A DNA stretch of 64,000 nucleotides from Erpobdella octoculata. Its lineage: Eukaryota > Annelida > Clitellata > Hirudinida > Erpobdellidae. Positions 12,264-23,962 of this stretch are shown piece after piece (positions within the stretch are counted from its first letter, which is position 1; the number at the start of each line of letters is the position of its first letter). A program made the translations under genes and the position numbers. Below the pieces are notes generated by a model. The model was not told the origin of the DNA and did not search any database. It worked only from the letters and a program-made list of their open reading frames with translations. Where the stretch lies: the NCBI GenBank assembly GCA_963978895.1, contig OZ022247.1, forward strand, positions 22,155,153-22,219,152, given 5' to 3'.

Positions 12264-14686
12264 TCAAAGATTGTTGAGACCAGCGTAGACGACGGTCCAG
12301 AAAGACCACTCCAAGTTTGGCACAAGACTGTTATTTGGGTAGCCATTTCTGTGCTTGTTCAACTCGCAGACGCCCAGAACATTGTTGTAATTGAAAGAAT
12401 CACATCCGTATGGTCCCAGTTTGTTGCAGTAATTTATGCAACTAAATGGATTGTTTCTTCTTAAAGTTGAAATGCTGGAAAATGTCATGTTTTCCAATTT
12501 CATACTTGTTTCTAGTTTCTTCCAAACCTTTGCTGGAAAATAAAGATTAAAATTGCAAATACTTCAAACCGACTTAAACTGCATAGGCAGTATAGGTACT
12601 GGGCCATATGTAAAAATAAGAAAATGCACTTCTGCTTAAACAGTACCTACAAATTACAAGTCCTGATTTATAAGCACATTATCTAAAAGAAATACCAACA
12701 GCTAACTTCTGCTAAGCAGCCATTCTTAAATGACGTCTCAAAATTTGAATAATTTTTATCTCCTTCCGTTTATGTGGCAGGCTGTCAAAAAAACTCACCC
12801 TCAAATATGATCGTCACAAAATCTGCATCTTCCCCTAAAAGTTATATTTTTGTACATGAAAATTTTCAGCCTGCAACGTTCCAAATTGCTTTCACTGCAA
12901 GTGGATGACTTGGCATCGCTTAATGAAAGAAATTCCAGCATTAAAAGAAATCAACTTAGTTATAGTTTGGAAGCCATAAAGGCTAGAAGCAGTCCCAAAG
13001 ATTGAGATATCTGTCCAGCTTTAACTCTGCTAATATGATCCTCAACAGTGCAATGTGGCTTAGTCACAAGTATTTAATAAATATTCTGAAGGTCAATGTC
13101 TTCATTCTTTTGTTGTGAAGTCACATACCATAAACGTTCTTCTCACCTCGTCACACTTTGTCACATATGAGTGACACTACTATTCATGTGACGTCATTTA
13201 TGAACGGCCATTAATGCAAACATTATTACATTAAAACACTAAAAAGCAATACATTTGATGCAAACTTACTATTAACATCATACGCAGGATAAGCTTCCAA
13301 TTCACAAGCTCCGAAATGTCCAGCACTTGCACTATCAGACTGTTGAGCAATGAAGTATCTATAGGCAGGAAGGTTGGCATTGCATTTCATGACTGCTCTG
13401 GTGCCCGGGGGAATACGACCGTTGTACCTGCCACACAAAGGATAGTCTCCACGAACCAATGAAGTAAAATCGGTTGTTGAAAATCCAACAAGAAAATTTG
13501 CAGTGCGGAGACTGCCTGTTAACATTTTTAAAAAACTAACTAATCTCGTTTAATAATCTCTATTTAAAAACATTTATAACTTGTTAACTTTATTTATTAA
13601 TTACAAAACATAAACACACAACAAACCTGCTATACCAATTCTGATGGTGATTGCCATATAATCAATATTGTAGCTGTCAACCATGTCAACTTTTATCCAA
13701 TTCTGTGCAGAATCGGTTTCATGTGTTTCTAGGCAGTAGCCGTTGGTTTGATTTGTATCCCTACCACCATCCACCGCTCTGGAGGGATCCTGAATTTGTG
13801 AACCATTTCTGTAGGTTTGAGACCGTTTCTTGTATAAAACGTTTTTCAATTCTGGAAGCACTGGTAACAAAAAACATTTAACACAAAAAAATGTATGATG
13901 AAATCTATTGTTTTAATTTAGTTTCATTTTCAAGTTCAAAATTTTAAAATTAATTAAAGCAAAATGTTATGATTAATTTTATGATTTATTCTTCAACCTT
14001 CACTCCAGCTGCCTTCAACTTGGACTTCACAAATTTTTAGTGCATCAACCGAAAAAGAAGGCTGTGCTATGATGACATATCTTCCAACAGATGAGAGTAA
14101 AGCTGAACACGTGTAATTAGTTATATTATTTATTCCATCCGATAATTCTGATTCTAAAGTACACATATTAGAAAGAGACTCCATAGTCTCTAAATTCCTG
14201 AAACTTCCCAAGTCAATCGCCACGACTAATTTACCTGGGGTAATGTTTTCATAGTTGATAAAAATTTATATCATGCAAAACAACTATTAATTTGACTAAA
14301 AAAATTAAAAAAAAAGTATAATTACTTGATGAATTCCTGCTGAAAACCGAAATACTCTGAATCTTGTAATTCCAAATCAAATCTACATACATCCACTGGT
14401 AACCAGATGAATTAGACACGAAACACAAATTAGAATCTTTTTTGCCATCGACTGCCAGAAATGCTGTATAGAAATTCTGAAATGAATTTTCACTGGCCAT
14501 TTTGTACAATGCCACATTGCCATCAGTCCAATTCAGGTACAGGATAACTCATGAAATATAAATATTTTATTAAATTATGCTTTAAAAGTTGAAATTTATT
14601 GAATTGTATATTCCTTAAGTAAACGTTGACAAAAAAGCAGTCAAAGGAAACTTACTCAACCAGCTAAGATTTTTTACAGCTTCCAT
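12264..14686 (-). CDS. FTP-FTP-PAN secreted lectin-like protein, copy 1
   Basis: Six exons on the minus strand: 14686-14656, A 14547-14326, B 14234-13998, C 13860-13627, D 13515-13270, E 12532-12264. They total 1239 nt, or 412 residues, all joined in phase 1. Exon 1 plus the start of A gives the signal peptide MEAVKNLSWLIILYLN. Residues ~20-163 (A+B) form the first fucolectin/F5-8C-like domain: NVALYKMA, AVDG, WMYVDLIWNYKIQ, then GRYVIIAQP and CEVQVEG. Residues ~164-323 (C+D) form a second, closer to the family pattern: NVLYKK, AVDGGRDTNQ, NWIKVDMVDSYNIDYMAITIR, YPLCGRY, CELEAYPAY. Residues ~324-412 (E) form a four-Cys PAN/apple domain ending GLNNL. The protein should be secreted. Sugar or protein binding is family-based inference. 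PAN differs from other copies at GPYGCDSFNYNN. All splice sites are consensus, so the copy looks intact. Confidence 0.85.
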
Positions 14687-15008
14687 TTGGTTGCTCAAAC
14701 GACTGTAAAAAGTTAAAAATAGATTTTAATTCTGCCTGAAATATTTGATTTGATTACTTCCAGAATGTTTTTGTCGACGGTGGCAAACAAATCTTTATGG
14801 ACATTTACTTGCTTATATACATATAAACATTTCAATTTTGAAAAGGAAACACTATTTTTTTATTTAAGATACAATGCAAAGTCTGTGAACCACTTCGTTA
14901 GGTTCATTTTTCTTTCCTTACCAATAATCGAGCTTAAGTACATTAAATTTAGTTTGTGGTGCAGTTTTAAAAGCGTGCAATTTTAGTACAAAGAAATTTA
15001 CTTTTTTG

Positions 15009-15009
<1 letters not shown>

Positions 15010-15059
<50 letters not shown>
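15010..15059. repeat. (TA)n microsatellite
   Basis: About 25 TA units with one TG interruption. It lies next to a stretch containing a hammerhead-like motif, as at the Penelope-like element further right. Confidence 0.95.
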
Positions 15060-15224
15060 TATTTTTAATAAACTGTGGCATAAGTTTATTTTTAATACAG
15101 GATCGTAGAAAAATAGAGCGCCATTTGGCAGAAACAAGTTTCCGAGCCACCCCTTCTATTTGTCGGAACCACTTCCTCTGTTAAAAACTAATTTGAGACC
15201 AAAAACGTTTGAATTCGGTTTTAT

Positions 15225-15260
15225 CAGACTGACGGTCCGTTTCGACATCTTCAGAGTCTG
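15225..15260 (-). ncRNA. hammerhead-ribozyme-like motif (degenerate), PLE remnant
   Basis: On the minus strand: stem I strand CAGACT, core CTGAAGA, then TGTC, then GAAA, a three-pair stem III (CGG-A-CCG), TC, and the complementary stem I strand AGTCTG. Stem I pairs perfectly over six bases. Stem II is almost absent, unlike the intact motif at 55194-55235, so this is probably a decayed relative. Hammerhead motifs in Penelope-like element termini are established knowledge; assigning this remnant to that class is inference. Confidence 0.4.
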
Positions 15261-15510
15261 TTAACAGAAAGCTTACTCAAAATAGCAACACAAATGAAAA
15301 GCACAGACAATCCAATATTGTTAAATAAAACAGCAAATAAAACCTATTGGTAAAGTAGCAATGGCTTGAAGCAAGTTTGCAACAAAAAACTGTTAGTCAG
15401 TGCCAATGATTTTTAAAATTAAAATTACAACTAGGTTACAATTTAAAATTCAACAACTGAGTTCCAATGTTCCGTAAAAGTTATGCATTTTGGTTCCTAA
15501 AATAAAACAG

Positions 15511-17984
15511 TCAGAGATTGTCGAGACCAGCGTAGACGACGGTCCAGAAAGACCACTCCAAGTTTAACACAAGACTGCTTTCTGGGTAGCCATTTCTGTG
15601 CTTGTTCAACTCACAGATGCCCAACTTAATGTTATAATTGAAAGAATCACATTCGTATGGTCCCAGTTTGTTGCAGTAAATTATGCAGTTCAACGGATTT
15701 TTTCTTCCTGGGGTTGAAATGCTGGAAAATGTCATGTTGTCCAATTTCTTGCCTGTAAGTAATTTCTTCCATATTTTTGCTGAAAAATAAGAATTTAAAC
15801 TACTAATATTTTAAATTGGTTTAAACTGCATATTGGGTCAATTAGATAAGAAAAAAAGTGGGCTTCTGTTTAAATCGTATCTGCAAAATAACATACCATC
15901 CAAACAAAATTTATATTTATTGCGTATGCGAACATTATTTTTTTTTTGTGAAAAACACTGAAAAAAACTACACATATGATGCAAGCTTACAATTAACATC
16001 ATAAGCAGGATAAGCTTCCAATTCACAAGCTGAAAAATATCCGTCAGCCTGCATATTAGCTTGCTGAGCAATGAAATACCTATATACAGGGAGGTTGGCA
16101 TTGCATTTCAAGGCTGCTCTGTTACCTGGGGGCACCTGACCTTTGTACCTGCTACATAAGGGATAGTTTCCACGAATCAAAGAAATGAAGTTGATTGCTG
16201 AAAATCCTACAAGAAAATTTCCAGTGCGAATAGTGGCTGTTAAAATATTTAAAATTTTTAGTAAAAATGAATTTTTTTAGTAATATATCGAAATAAATGC
16301 TTATATTGTAGATAAGCAGTCGCAATAAGCTCACTCTATCATCAATAAAAGTACGGGTTCTTATTTGATTACAATAAGTAGATTAAACACTGAGTAGACC
16401 TGAGTTGCAAGAGAGATAGGTGCATGATGTGTGATTTTTAATGCGAAAGGAGTTGAACGCAGGTGCGGAATAAAAGTTGAAAACATTACAGTTATGAGTC
16501 TTGCTTCTAATATTATCAATATTATTATTTGTGTTTTATTTAGCTTTTGCCAATAAAATGTGAAATAGGGAGTAGATTTTTTAAACTGGCTTAAGCCTTG
16601 TCCTTTATTGATTTGGATGTGAATCTCGACCACACCCCATGGAAAAGCAATTCCACCCGCTAAATTTTCCGACATCATGGGATACTAGGCAGCGAGTTAG
16701 ACTCGAACTGTAAGGCTTTCACATTCAAGTGAATAACGCTCTATCAATTCGACAATCCAAACGCTTCTCGGTAATAGAGAAATTTGAAAATTTACAAAAG
16801 TAATTCTTCATTTGAATAAACTTATACTTGTTAACTTTTTCTTGGTAATTTCACAACAAAAAGATAAAACAAACCTATTAAACCAGTTCTAATGGTGATC
16901 GCCATATAATCAATATTGTAGCTGTCAACCATGTCCACTTTTATCCAATTTTGCGCAAAACCAGCTTCAATTGTTTCTAAGCAGTAACCTTTATCTTGAT
17001 TTGTATCCCTAACTCCATCTACCGCTCTAGAAGGATCTTGAATTAATGAACCATTTGTGTAGGTTTGAGATTGCTTTTTATATAAGACGTTCTTCCTTTC
17101 TGGAAACACTGGTGAAATTTACTTTTTTTATATTTAAAAGCACAAAATGCATGATTTAATAACTAATTTTACTAAAATCTCTACACAGTATTATGAAAAC
17201 TAATATTCCAACTCAGCTCTTTTTAAATTTAGAAGTTGTGGATTTCTAAACAAAATTTCATAAATTTTATAAATAATTCATTATTTATTCCACAACCTTC
17301 ACTCCAGATGCCTTCAACTTGGACTTCACAAATTTGCAGTGGAACAACAGACGAAGGAGGTTGTGCTATGATGACATATCTTCCAACAGATGAGGGACCA
17401 GCTGAACACGTGTAATTAGTTATATTATTTATTCCATCCGATATTTCTGATGATAATGTGCACATATTGGAAAGAGATGCCATGGTCTCTAATTTCTTGA
17501 AACTTCCCAAATCAATCGCCACGATTAATTTGTCTGTGATAGTTTATGTTTTATGTGAATAGTGTAAAATAATTTATGATTTGATTTGATTGAAATAATT
17601 AATTTAAACCAATTTTAATTACTTGATGTATTCATGCGCCAAACTGAGATATTCTGAATGTTGTAATTCCAAATCAAATCTACATACATCCACTGGTAAC
17701 CAGATGAATTAGACACGAAACACAAATTTAAAACTGTTTTGCCATCTACTGCCAAATATGAAGTATTCAAACCAAGAAATGAACTCTGATTGGCCATTTT
17801 GTACAATGCCACATTGCCATCAGCCAAATTTAGGTACAGGATAACTCACGAGGTAAGAATATTTTATTGAATTATATTTAAAAAATTGAAATTCAAAAAA
17901 GATAAAGTAAACATTTTAATAATTGTTTAAAAATGTAGTTAATAAAAACTTACTCAACAAACCAAAGCTTGTAAAGGTTTCCAT
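15511..17984 (-). CDS. FTP-FTP-PAN secreted lectin-like protein, copy 2
   Basis: Exons on the minus strand: 17984-17954, A 17844-17623, B 17533-17297, C 17108-16875, D 16236-15991, E 15779-15511. Lengths 31/222/237/234/246/269 are identical to copy 1, predicting 412 residues. The signal peptide reads METFTSFGLLIILYLN. In exon D the usual RGD tripeptide is RGN, and the preceding segment is INFISLIRGN where other copies have TDFTSLVRGD. The PAN exon keeps CNKLGPYECDSFNYNIK. The C-D intron (16237-16874) holds a tRNA-derived SINE-like insertion. All donors and acceptors are GT-AG and the frame is open throughout, so this looks like a functional gene. Confidence 0.85.
16361..16762 (-). repeat. tRNA-derived SINE in the C-D intron of copy 2
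   Basis: On the minus strand, about 16760-16690 folds like a tRNA head: an A-box-like GAATTGATAGAGCG, an anticodon arm TTCACTTGAATGTGAA, and a B-box-like AGTTCGAGTCT followed by the complementary AACTCGCTGC. An unrelated body of about 300 bp follows towards 16361. The tRNA part is imperfect (short anticodon loop), so a SINE is more likely than a tRNA gene. It lies wholly inside an intron on the same strand as the host gene. Confidence 0.5.
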
Positions 17985-19800
17985 TTTGTTGCTCCAGCGA
18001 CTAGAATGAAGCTATATAAAATAAATAACTACAACTTTAAAACTGTCTAAAAATATTGTTAACTATACAAAAAAAACAAAGCAATGAAATTATCTAATTA
18101 TTTAATAATGCAACGTTTATGTGTCAAAGCAATATTCTGAAATATGCTACACATATACCTACTACAAACGCAATTAGAAATTTCTTCTTGAGTTTCTCCT
18201 CTTTTTGCAACTGGCAGTAAATTAATTTTTTTGAATATTTATATTAAATGTTTTGCAGTTTTACGTTTTTGAAAAATATTCTTCAATGTTTGATCTGGAA
18301 TTGAAGTTTCTTGAATTAATAACCTAGGTTCATTTCATTTTGAGTAGGTACATTCATATGATGATCAAATAGTTTGTGATGCAAGACTAGTTTTCCTTAG
18401 GCGTCTCGCTAAATGACAGTTGTATTGAATTATAATTGAAAAGCGTGTAATTCTAATGCAAGGAAGTTGATTTTTTAAATTTATTTTTATGGTTGAGAGA
18501 ATATTCAGTAGGTTTTTTCTGAGGTTAAGTGGCGAATGGTTATTTCGAGGTTTAACCAGTACAAACTAGTTGTCACTCAAGTCTAACTTAATTTTTATCT
18601 GTATAAATCAAAATCTGAGATAATTGTGAGTTGTAATTTTTTAATTTTATCTCTTATTTTTACACTGCCTACAAATATCTTGATATCTTGATGTGACTAT
18701 AACGTAGTTGGTTGTAATGTTTGTGCCTTCTGGAGAAGATTGTGGATCCAGTTGTTATATCAAAATATGCTGGAAAAAATCAAGTTGAAGAAAATCATCA
18801 AGCTCATCAAATAGATAGATTTCAGGAATACTGTTGCTATTTTTGAAAAATTAAACAAAATCAACCCAAAAACAGTTTTTATTTCAAAAAATCAATTTTT
18901 GTTTTATTTGAATGAACTTGAAATTAATGGTCTTATCTCTTTGAAGAAAATTCATATTTTTTCAATTATATTTTAATTTAAATTAAACTTTGTCCAAATA
19001 GATCTGAAAATGTATTAGAATGCATTACAATGACAACAATTGAATAAGCCAAATTTTAGATCAAATTTCAAGACTAGAACTATGTTTTTAAGCGTCACAA
19101 GATTCTACTCATTTTCCCAAGCAAACACGGTAAAATTATTAGTAATAACTGTGAAAGGTTTCAAAAAAACTCAAATTTCTAATAATTTGTCAAAACAAGT
19201 TATATTTTTTTGTTGAAAAATTTTAATAATGAACCGCAGTTTTAATTTTTCTCTTGAACAGTTTGTTAGGATTTGTCTTATCTGAGCAATTTTCATTAAC
19301 TTTATCTACTGTACGAAGTTTATTATCAAACTATTAATAAATGTTTTGGTTTTTCAGGACTATGAAAAAAATTTGATAAATTTAAATTGGTGACATCGTG
19401 AATTAGGTTTTGCTTTGTAAATTCAAATAAAATCTGACTCTAAAAGGCCATTGTACAAGAGTTTAACATAGTTTATTGATACTTTCTATGAGTACAGATA
19501 AATGAACACATTAATAAATTGAAAAATTTAACATTTAGTTTAATTTGTAGATATACAAATTTTATTATAAAATCATTGGGTTTTCAAAGAGGGCACAGAT
19601 CAGAAAACTTATAGCGTTAGAGAGCTTAGAACTTGATTATCACGATTTTAAAATGTGTTATTATTTTGAGTTAAATTTACCTTTATTCATGTAAAATATT
19701 ATATTATTATTAATAAATAAAAGTAAAGTTAATGAAATGGGCCCTAGTTCTATTAACGGTGCCACAAAAAATACTATTAATCACTAAGAGTCGGACGTTT
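17985..19800. other. intergenic, no gene recognised
   Basis: AT-rich sequence upstream of copy 2. No exon, RNA gene or element ends could be identified in about 1.8 kb. Confidence 0.4.
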
Positions 19801-19859
19801 ATAATGGGGTAAGATAAGATAACGTTTATTACAGTGGTTTAGAAGACTTTACGCCTATA

Positions 19860-20450
19860 GACAACCACTTCGAATTAAAAATAAATAAATAAATAATAAT
19901 AAGAATAATAATAAATAGAATAAAATAAAATAAATGAAAAATGATAATAAAAGATAAATAAACTAATTAAAAATAAATAATTTTATAAAAATCAGTATCC
20001 ATGCCTGGATAGTGCTACTTTAAAAGATGTGGTAGTCTCAGATGCTACAGTGTCATCGTCCAACTCATTCCATATATTTACCACTCTAGAACTAAAAAAA
20101 GTCTTTTTTATTGTTTTTTCTTGTTTTTTAAAAAGCTTGAATCAATGTCCCCTAGTGCTTTGAATCGGTGGTTGTTCAAAAAACATTGCTGGTGTTAAAT
20201 CCTCTTTTCCTGTTATTATCTTGTAGGCTTCGATCAAGTCACCCCTACTTCTCCTTTTCTCTAGAGTTGTTAAGCCACATTGTTTTAATCTTTCTTCGTA
20301 AGGTTACTGGCTTAAATGCTTAATCAACTTTGTAGCCCTCCTTTGTACCTTCTCCAACACTACGGTGTCCTTTTTTAAAACAGGGCTCCAGGCTTGTACA
20401 CAATATTCTAGATGTGGTCTTACCAAACATTTGTATAGCCTGATAATTAT
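19860..20450 (-). mobile_element. 3' fragment of a non-LTR retrotransposon (CR1/Jockey-like)
   Basis: On the minus strand, about 20445-19995 translates, with in-frame stops, into the end of a non-LTR reverse transcriptase: [34 protein letters not shown], then YEERLKQCGLTTLEKRRSRG and FFSSRVVNIWNEL. The order and wording match the conserved tail of LINE ORF2 proteins. A run of TTTATT/TTATTTATT at 19870-19990 forms a simple-repeat 3' tail. It is 5' truncated and dead. Confidence 0.75.
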
Positions 20451-20621
20451 TTCCTGGTAGAAAGCAATGATCCAATGAAACAAGAATAAAAACCTTATTT
20501 GTATTTAAACCTTTAAATTAGCAAAGAATAATTTAGAAAAAATGTTTAATACAGCTCAAATGTCTGAAAAAAAGAAAAATTTAAAACGAAGATGTTCGCA
20601 AAATGTTTCTGGTGCAAAATG

Positions 20622-23600
20622 TCAAAGATTGTTGAGACCAGCGTAGACGACGGTCCAGAAAGACCACTCCAAGTTTGGCACAAGATTGTTTTCTGGGTAG
20701 CCATTTCTGTGCTTGTTCAATTCGCAGATGCCCAACTTAATGTTATAATTGAAGGAATCACATTCGTATGGTCCCAGTTTGTTGCAGTAAATTATGCAGT
20801 TCAACGGATTTTTTCTTCCTAAAGTTGAAATGTTGGAAAATGTCATGTTGTCCAATTTCTTGCCGGTTGATAATTTCTTCCAAACCTTTGCTGAAAAATA
20901 TAAATAACAACTAAGTGCACTTTAAACACATATTTAAAACTGTCTAAAAGTCTGTGTTGAGTTTTTCATACAAACAAGCTTTAACTCATATTTTTAATTG
21001 GCTTAAGGTATGTATTGAAAACGAGAAAAGGAAATTTTAAATTAATTTTTGAGCAAATTTGTTGAAAAAACCCAAAAAGTATTTATTTGTAATTTAGACT
21101 CTAAGTGCATACTGAGTTACTTGTAAAAGCAAGAAAGTGCACATATCTACAAATTAAAAAGTCTAACAAAACATTAATTTATTATTTACAGCAGATGAGA
21201 AAGGTTTTTAATGAAAACGCTGAAGAAATGAACATTTGGTACACAAATTCACTTACTATTAACATCATAAGCAGGATAGGCTTCCAATTCACAAGCTGAA
21301 AAATATCCGTCAGCCAGCATATTACCTTGTTGAGCAATGAAATACCTATATGCAGGGAGGTTGGCATTGCACTTCATGACTGCTCTGGTGCCTTGGGGCA
21401 CTCGACCATTGTACCTGCCGCATAAGGGATAGTCTCCACGAACCAAAGAAGTGAAATCGGCGATTGAAAATCCCACAAGAAATTTTGTATTTCGAAAACT
21501 GGCTGATATTTTGACTTAATATTTTAACTTTCAATGAAAACATAATTTTTTATAATAGAAATAGTGTTATTCAGAATTATTCAAAAAATATATTACAAAC
21601 AAGTGATGTACAACAATATTTTTTTAAACAAAGCTAGTAAATTTATTGACTAAAAGTAGGAGCTTCTAGTGAGGGTTGTTAAAAATCTCCCTGCTCACTG
21701 GCAACACATTACTTTGTAATATCTTTCTACGATGTTCAGGTATTGAAAGGTATCTCTGATGTTTTAGCTATTTTAAGCATTTTATTTTATTTTATTTTAC
21801 GAAAAAACTTATAGAATGCATGTGAATCTTTTGTAATTATTCTTAAATTCAAAATAACAGAAACTTTCTTGTTTTCTTTTATGTTATTACAACGTTTATA
21901 TTAAGTCATATTCTTGTATGTGTGTTTGTTTGTCCTAAATTTAGACCATTGTTTGACAAGTTACAGCTCCGAAACTTTTAATATAGCTCTGAACCCGATG
22001 ACAATGCAATATTCTACAAGGTGAGTCATTTGTGGTGGGAGGGTTGGGCGCATATACAATAACATATTTTTATATATGCGCCAAACGTTTTACATTTTAT
22101 AAGAATTATAAATTGTTATAAGGTCTTTTACCAAAAAGTGAACAATTTATTCAGAAATTTTGCCAGGCTCATAGGTAAATTATTTTATACTTTTTAGTGC
22201 GCATGATAAAGTTTTTTTAAAAAAAAATTTTTATGATGTAAAATTATTTTATTTTAAATTTAAATTTATATGATATTATCGTTTCCTGTCATATTATGTT
22301 TTTTTTTATCTGATCATTAAATTAAACAAAATTGATATAGTTTTTTAGTGACCAGAACTTATTTTAAAACTAATGACTGTGTTTCAATAACAAAACCAAA
22401 AGCAAACCTATTGAAGAATCTCTAATGGTGATCGCCATATAATCAATTTTGAAACTTTCAATCATATCTACTTTTATCCAATTCTGTGCTAAACCAGCTT
22501 CGTATATGTCCAGGCAGTAACCTCTTTCTTGATATGTATCTCTTACTCCATCCACCGCTCTTGAGGGATCTTGATTATTTAATCTATTCGTATAAGTTCT
22601 AGACTGTTTTTTGTATAAAACGTTTTTTCTTTCTGGTAAAACTGGTGAAAATGTATTTTCAATTTGAAAAAGTTATGATTTAACTGATTTTAAAAGAAAC
22701 TCAACACTGTGCTTAGAAAATTAATTTTAAGTGTCTTAACCTTCTTTCCAAATGCCTTCAACTTTGACTTCACAAATTTGCAGTGGATCAACCGACGAAG
22801 AAGGTTGTGCTATGATGACATATCTTCCAACAGATGAGGGACCAGCTGAACACGTGTAATTAGTTATATTATTTATTCCATCCGATATTTCTGATTTTAA
22901 AGGGCACATATTGGAAAGAGATGCCATAGTCATTAAATTCTTGAAATTTCCCGAGTCAATCGCTACGACTAATTTGTCTGTAATAATTTAAATAATAACT
23001 TAAACAAATTGTATGATATAAAACAATCAATACAATTCGATTTTAAACAATTTCAGTTTAGAGGAGCCTGATGTAGCTCTTCTTTATCAAAAATATAACT
23101 TTCTGACAGATTAACTTTTTTATTGCTAGGTTCTATAGATGTTTTATATTTTTGGTTCTGATAACAAACAAATTCAAAAAACTCTTTCAACAAATTTTAA
23201 TTACTTGATGAATTCCGGCTCCAAACTGAGATATTTTGAATGTTGTAATTCCAAATCAAATCCACATACATCCACTGATAACCAGATGAAGATGATATAA
23301 AACACGAGTTCGAAGCGATTTGGCCATCGACTGCCAGAAAGGCCGTGTTTTGAAATGTACAAGAACTTTCGTAGGCCATTTTGTACAATGCCACATTGCC
23401 ATCCACCACATTTAGGTACAAGATAACTTATGAGGCATGAATATTTTTTAAATTATGTTTAAATTAAAATATTTTATTTTATTTTTATTTATTGAAAAAT
23501 GCCAGAAGGGCTAGTAAGCCACTAACACTAGCATGAAAAAAAACAATAAAATAAAAAAAATCACAGACATCCTTAGTCATGGACACAAAAAACAGAAACC

Positions 23601-23911
23601 ATCAAGAAGTGAAAAAAAATTAAAACAGAAAATTAAAAAAAAAACTCTAACTGTAATATAAAAAAGTGTCCAAGTTGACTGATTTCAATGACAATTTAAA
23701 TAAAAAAACGCTGGAACAATTTACAGCATCAACGGGGAGAGAGTTCCAAACCGCAACTATTCTGTTAGTGTAGAAATATTTTACAGCATCACATTTAAAT
23801 TTATTTAATCTTAATTTATAATTATGACCCCGCGTTGATATTATATTGGTAGGAGTATTATATTGGTAGGAGTTAATAGTTAATATATGTTGAATCTATA
23901 TATCTATATAT

Positions 23912-23962
<51 letters not shown>

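Larger units (their letters stand above)
14687..15510. other. spacer between copies 1 and 2, with PLE-like remnant
   Basis: Contains the 5' flank of copy 1, a (TA)n tract at 15010-15059, and about 200 bp that ends in a hammerhead-like motif at 15225-15260. The latter resembles the terminal repeat of the Penelope-like element at 52.6 kb in layout. No gene is seen. Confidence 0.5.

Noticed and set aside
12231..12464. Plus-strand ORFs over the PAN exons (also 20592-20822 and 34606-34875)
   Set aside because: They are antisense shadows of exon E; their apparent conservation comes from the paralogous exons on the minus strand.
16690..16762. Functional tRNA gene
   Set aside because: The A and B boxes are recognisable, but the anticodon loop is short, arms have mismatches and a SINE-like body follows.
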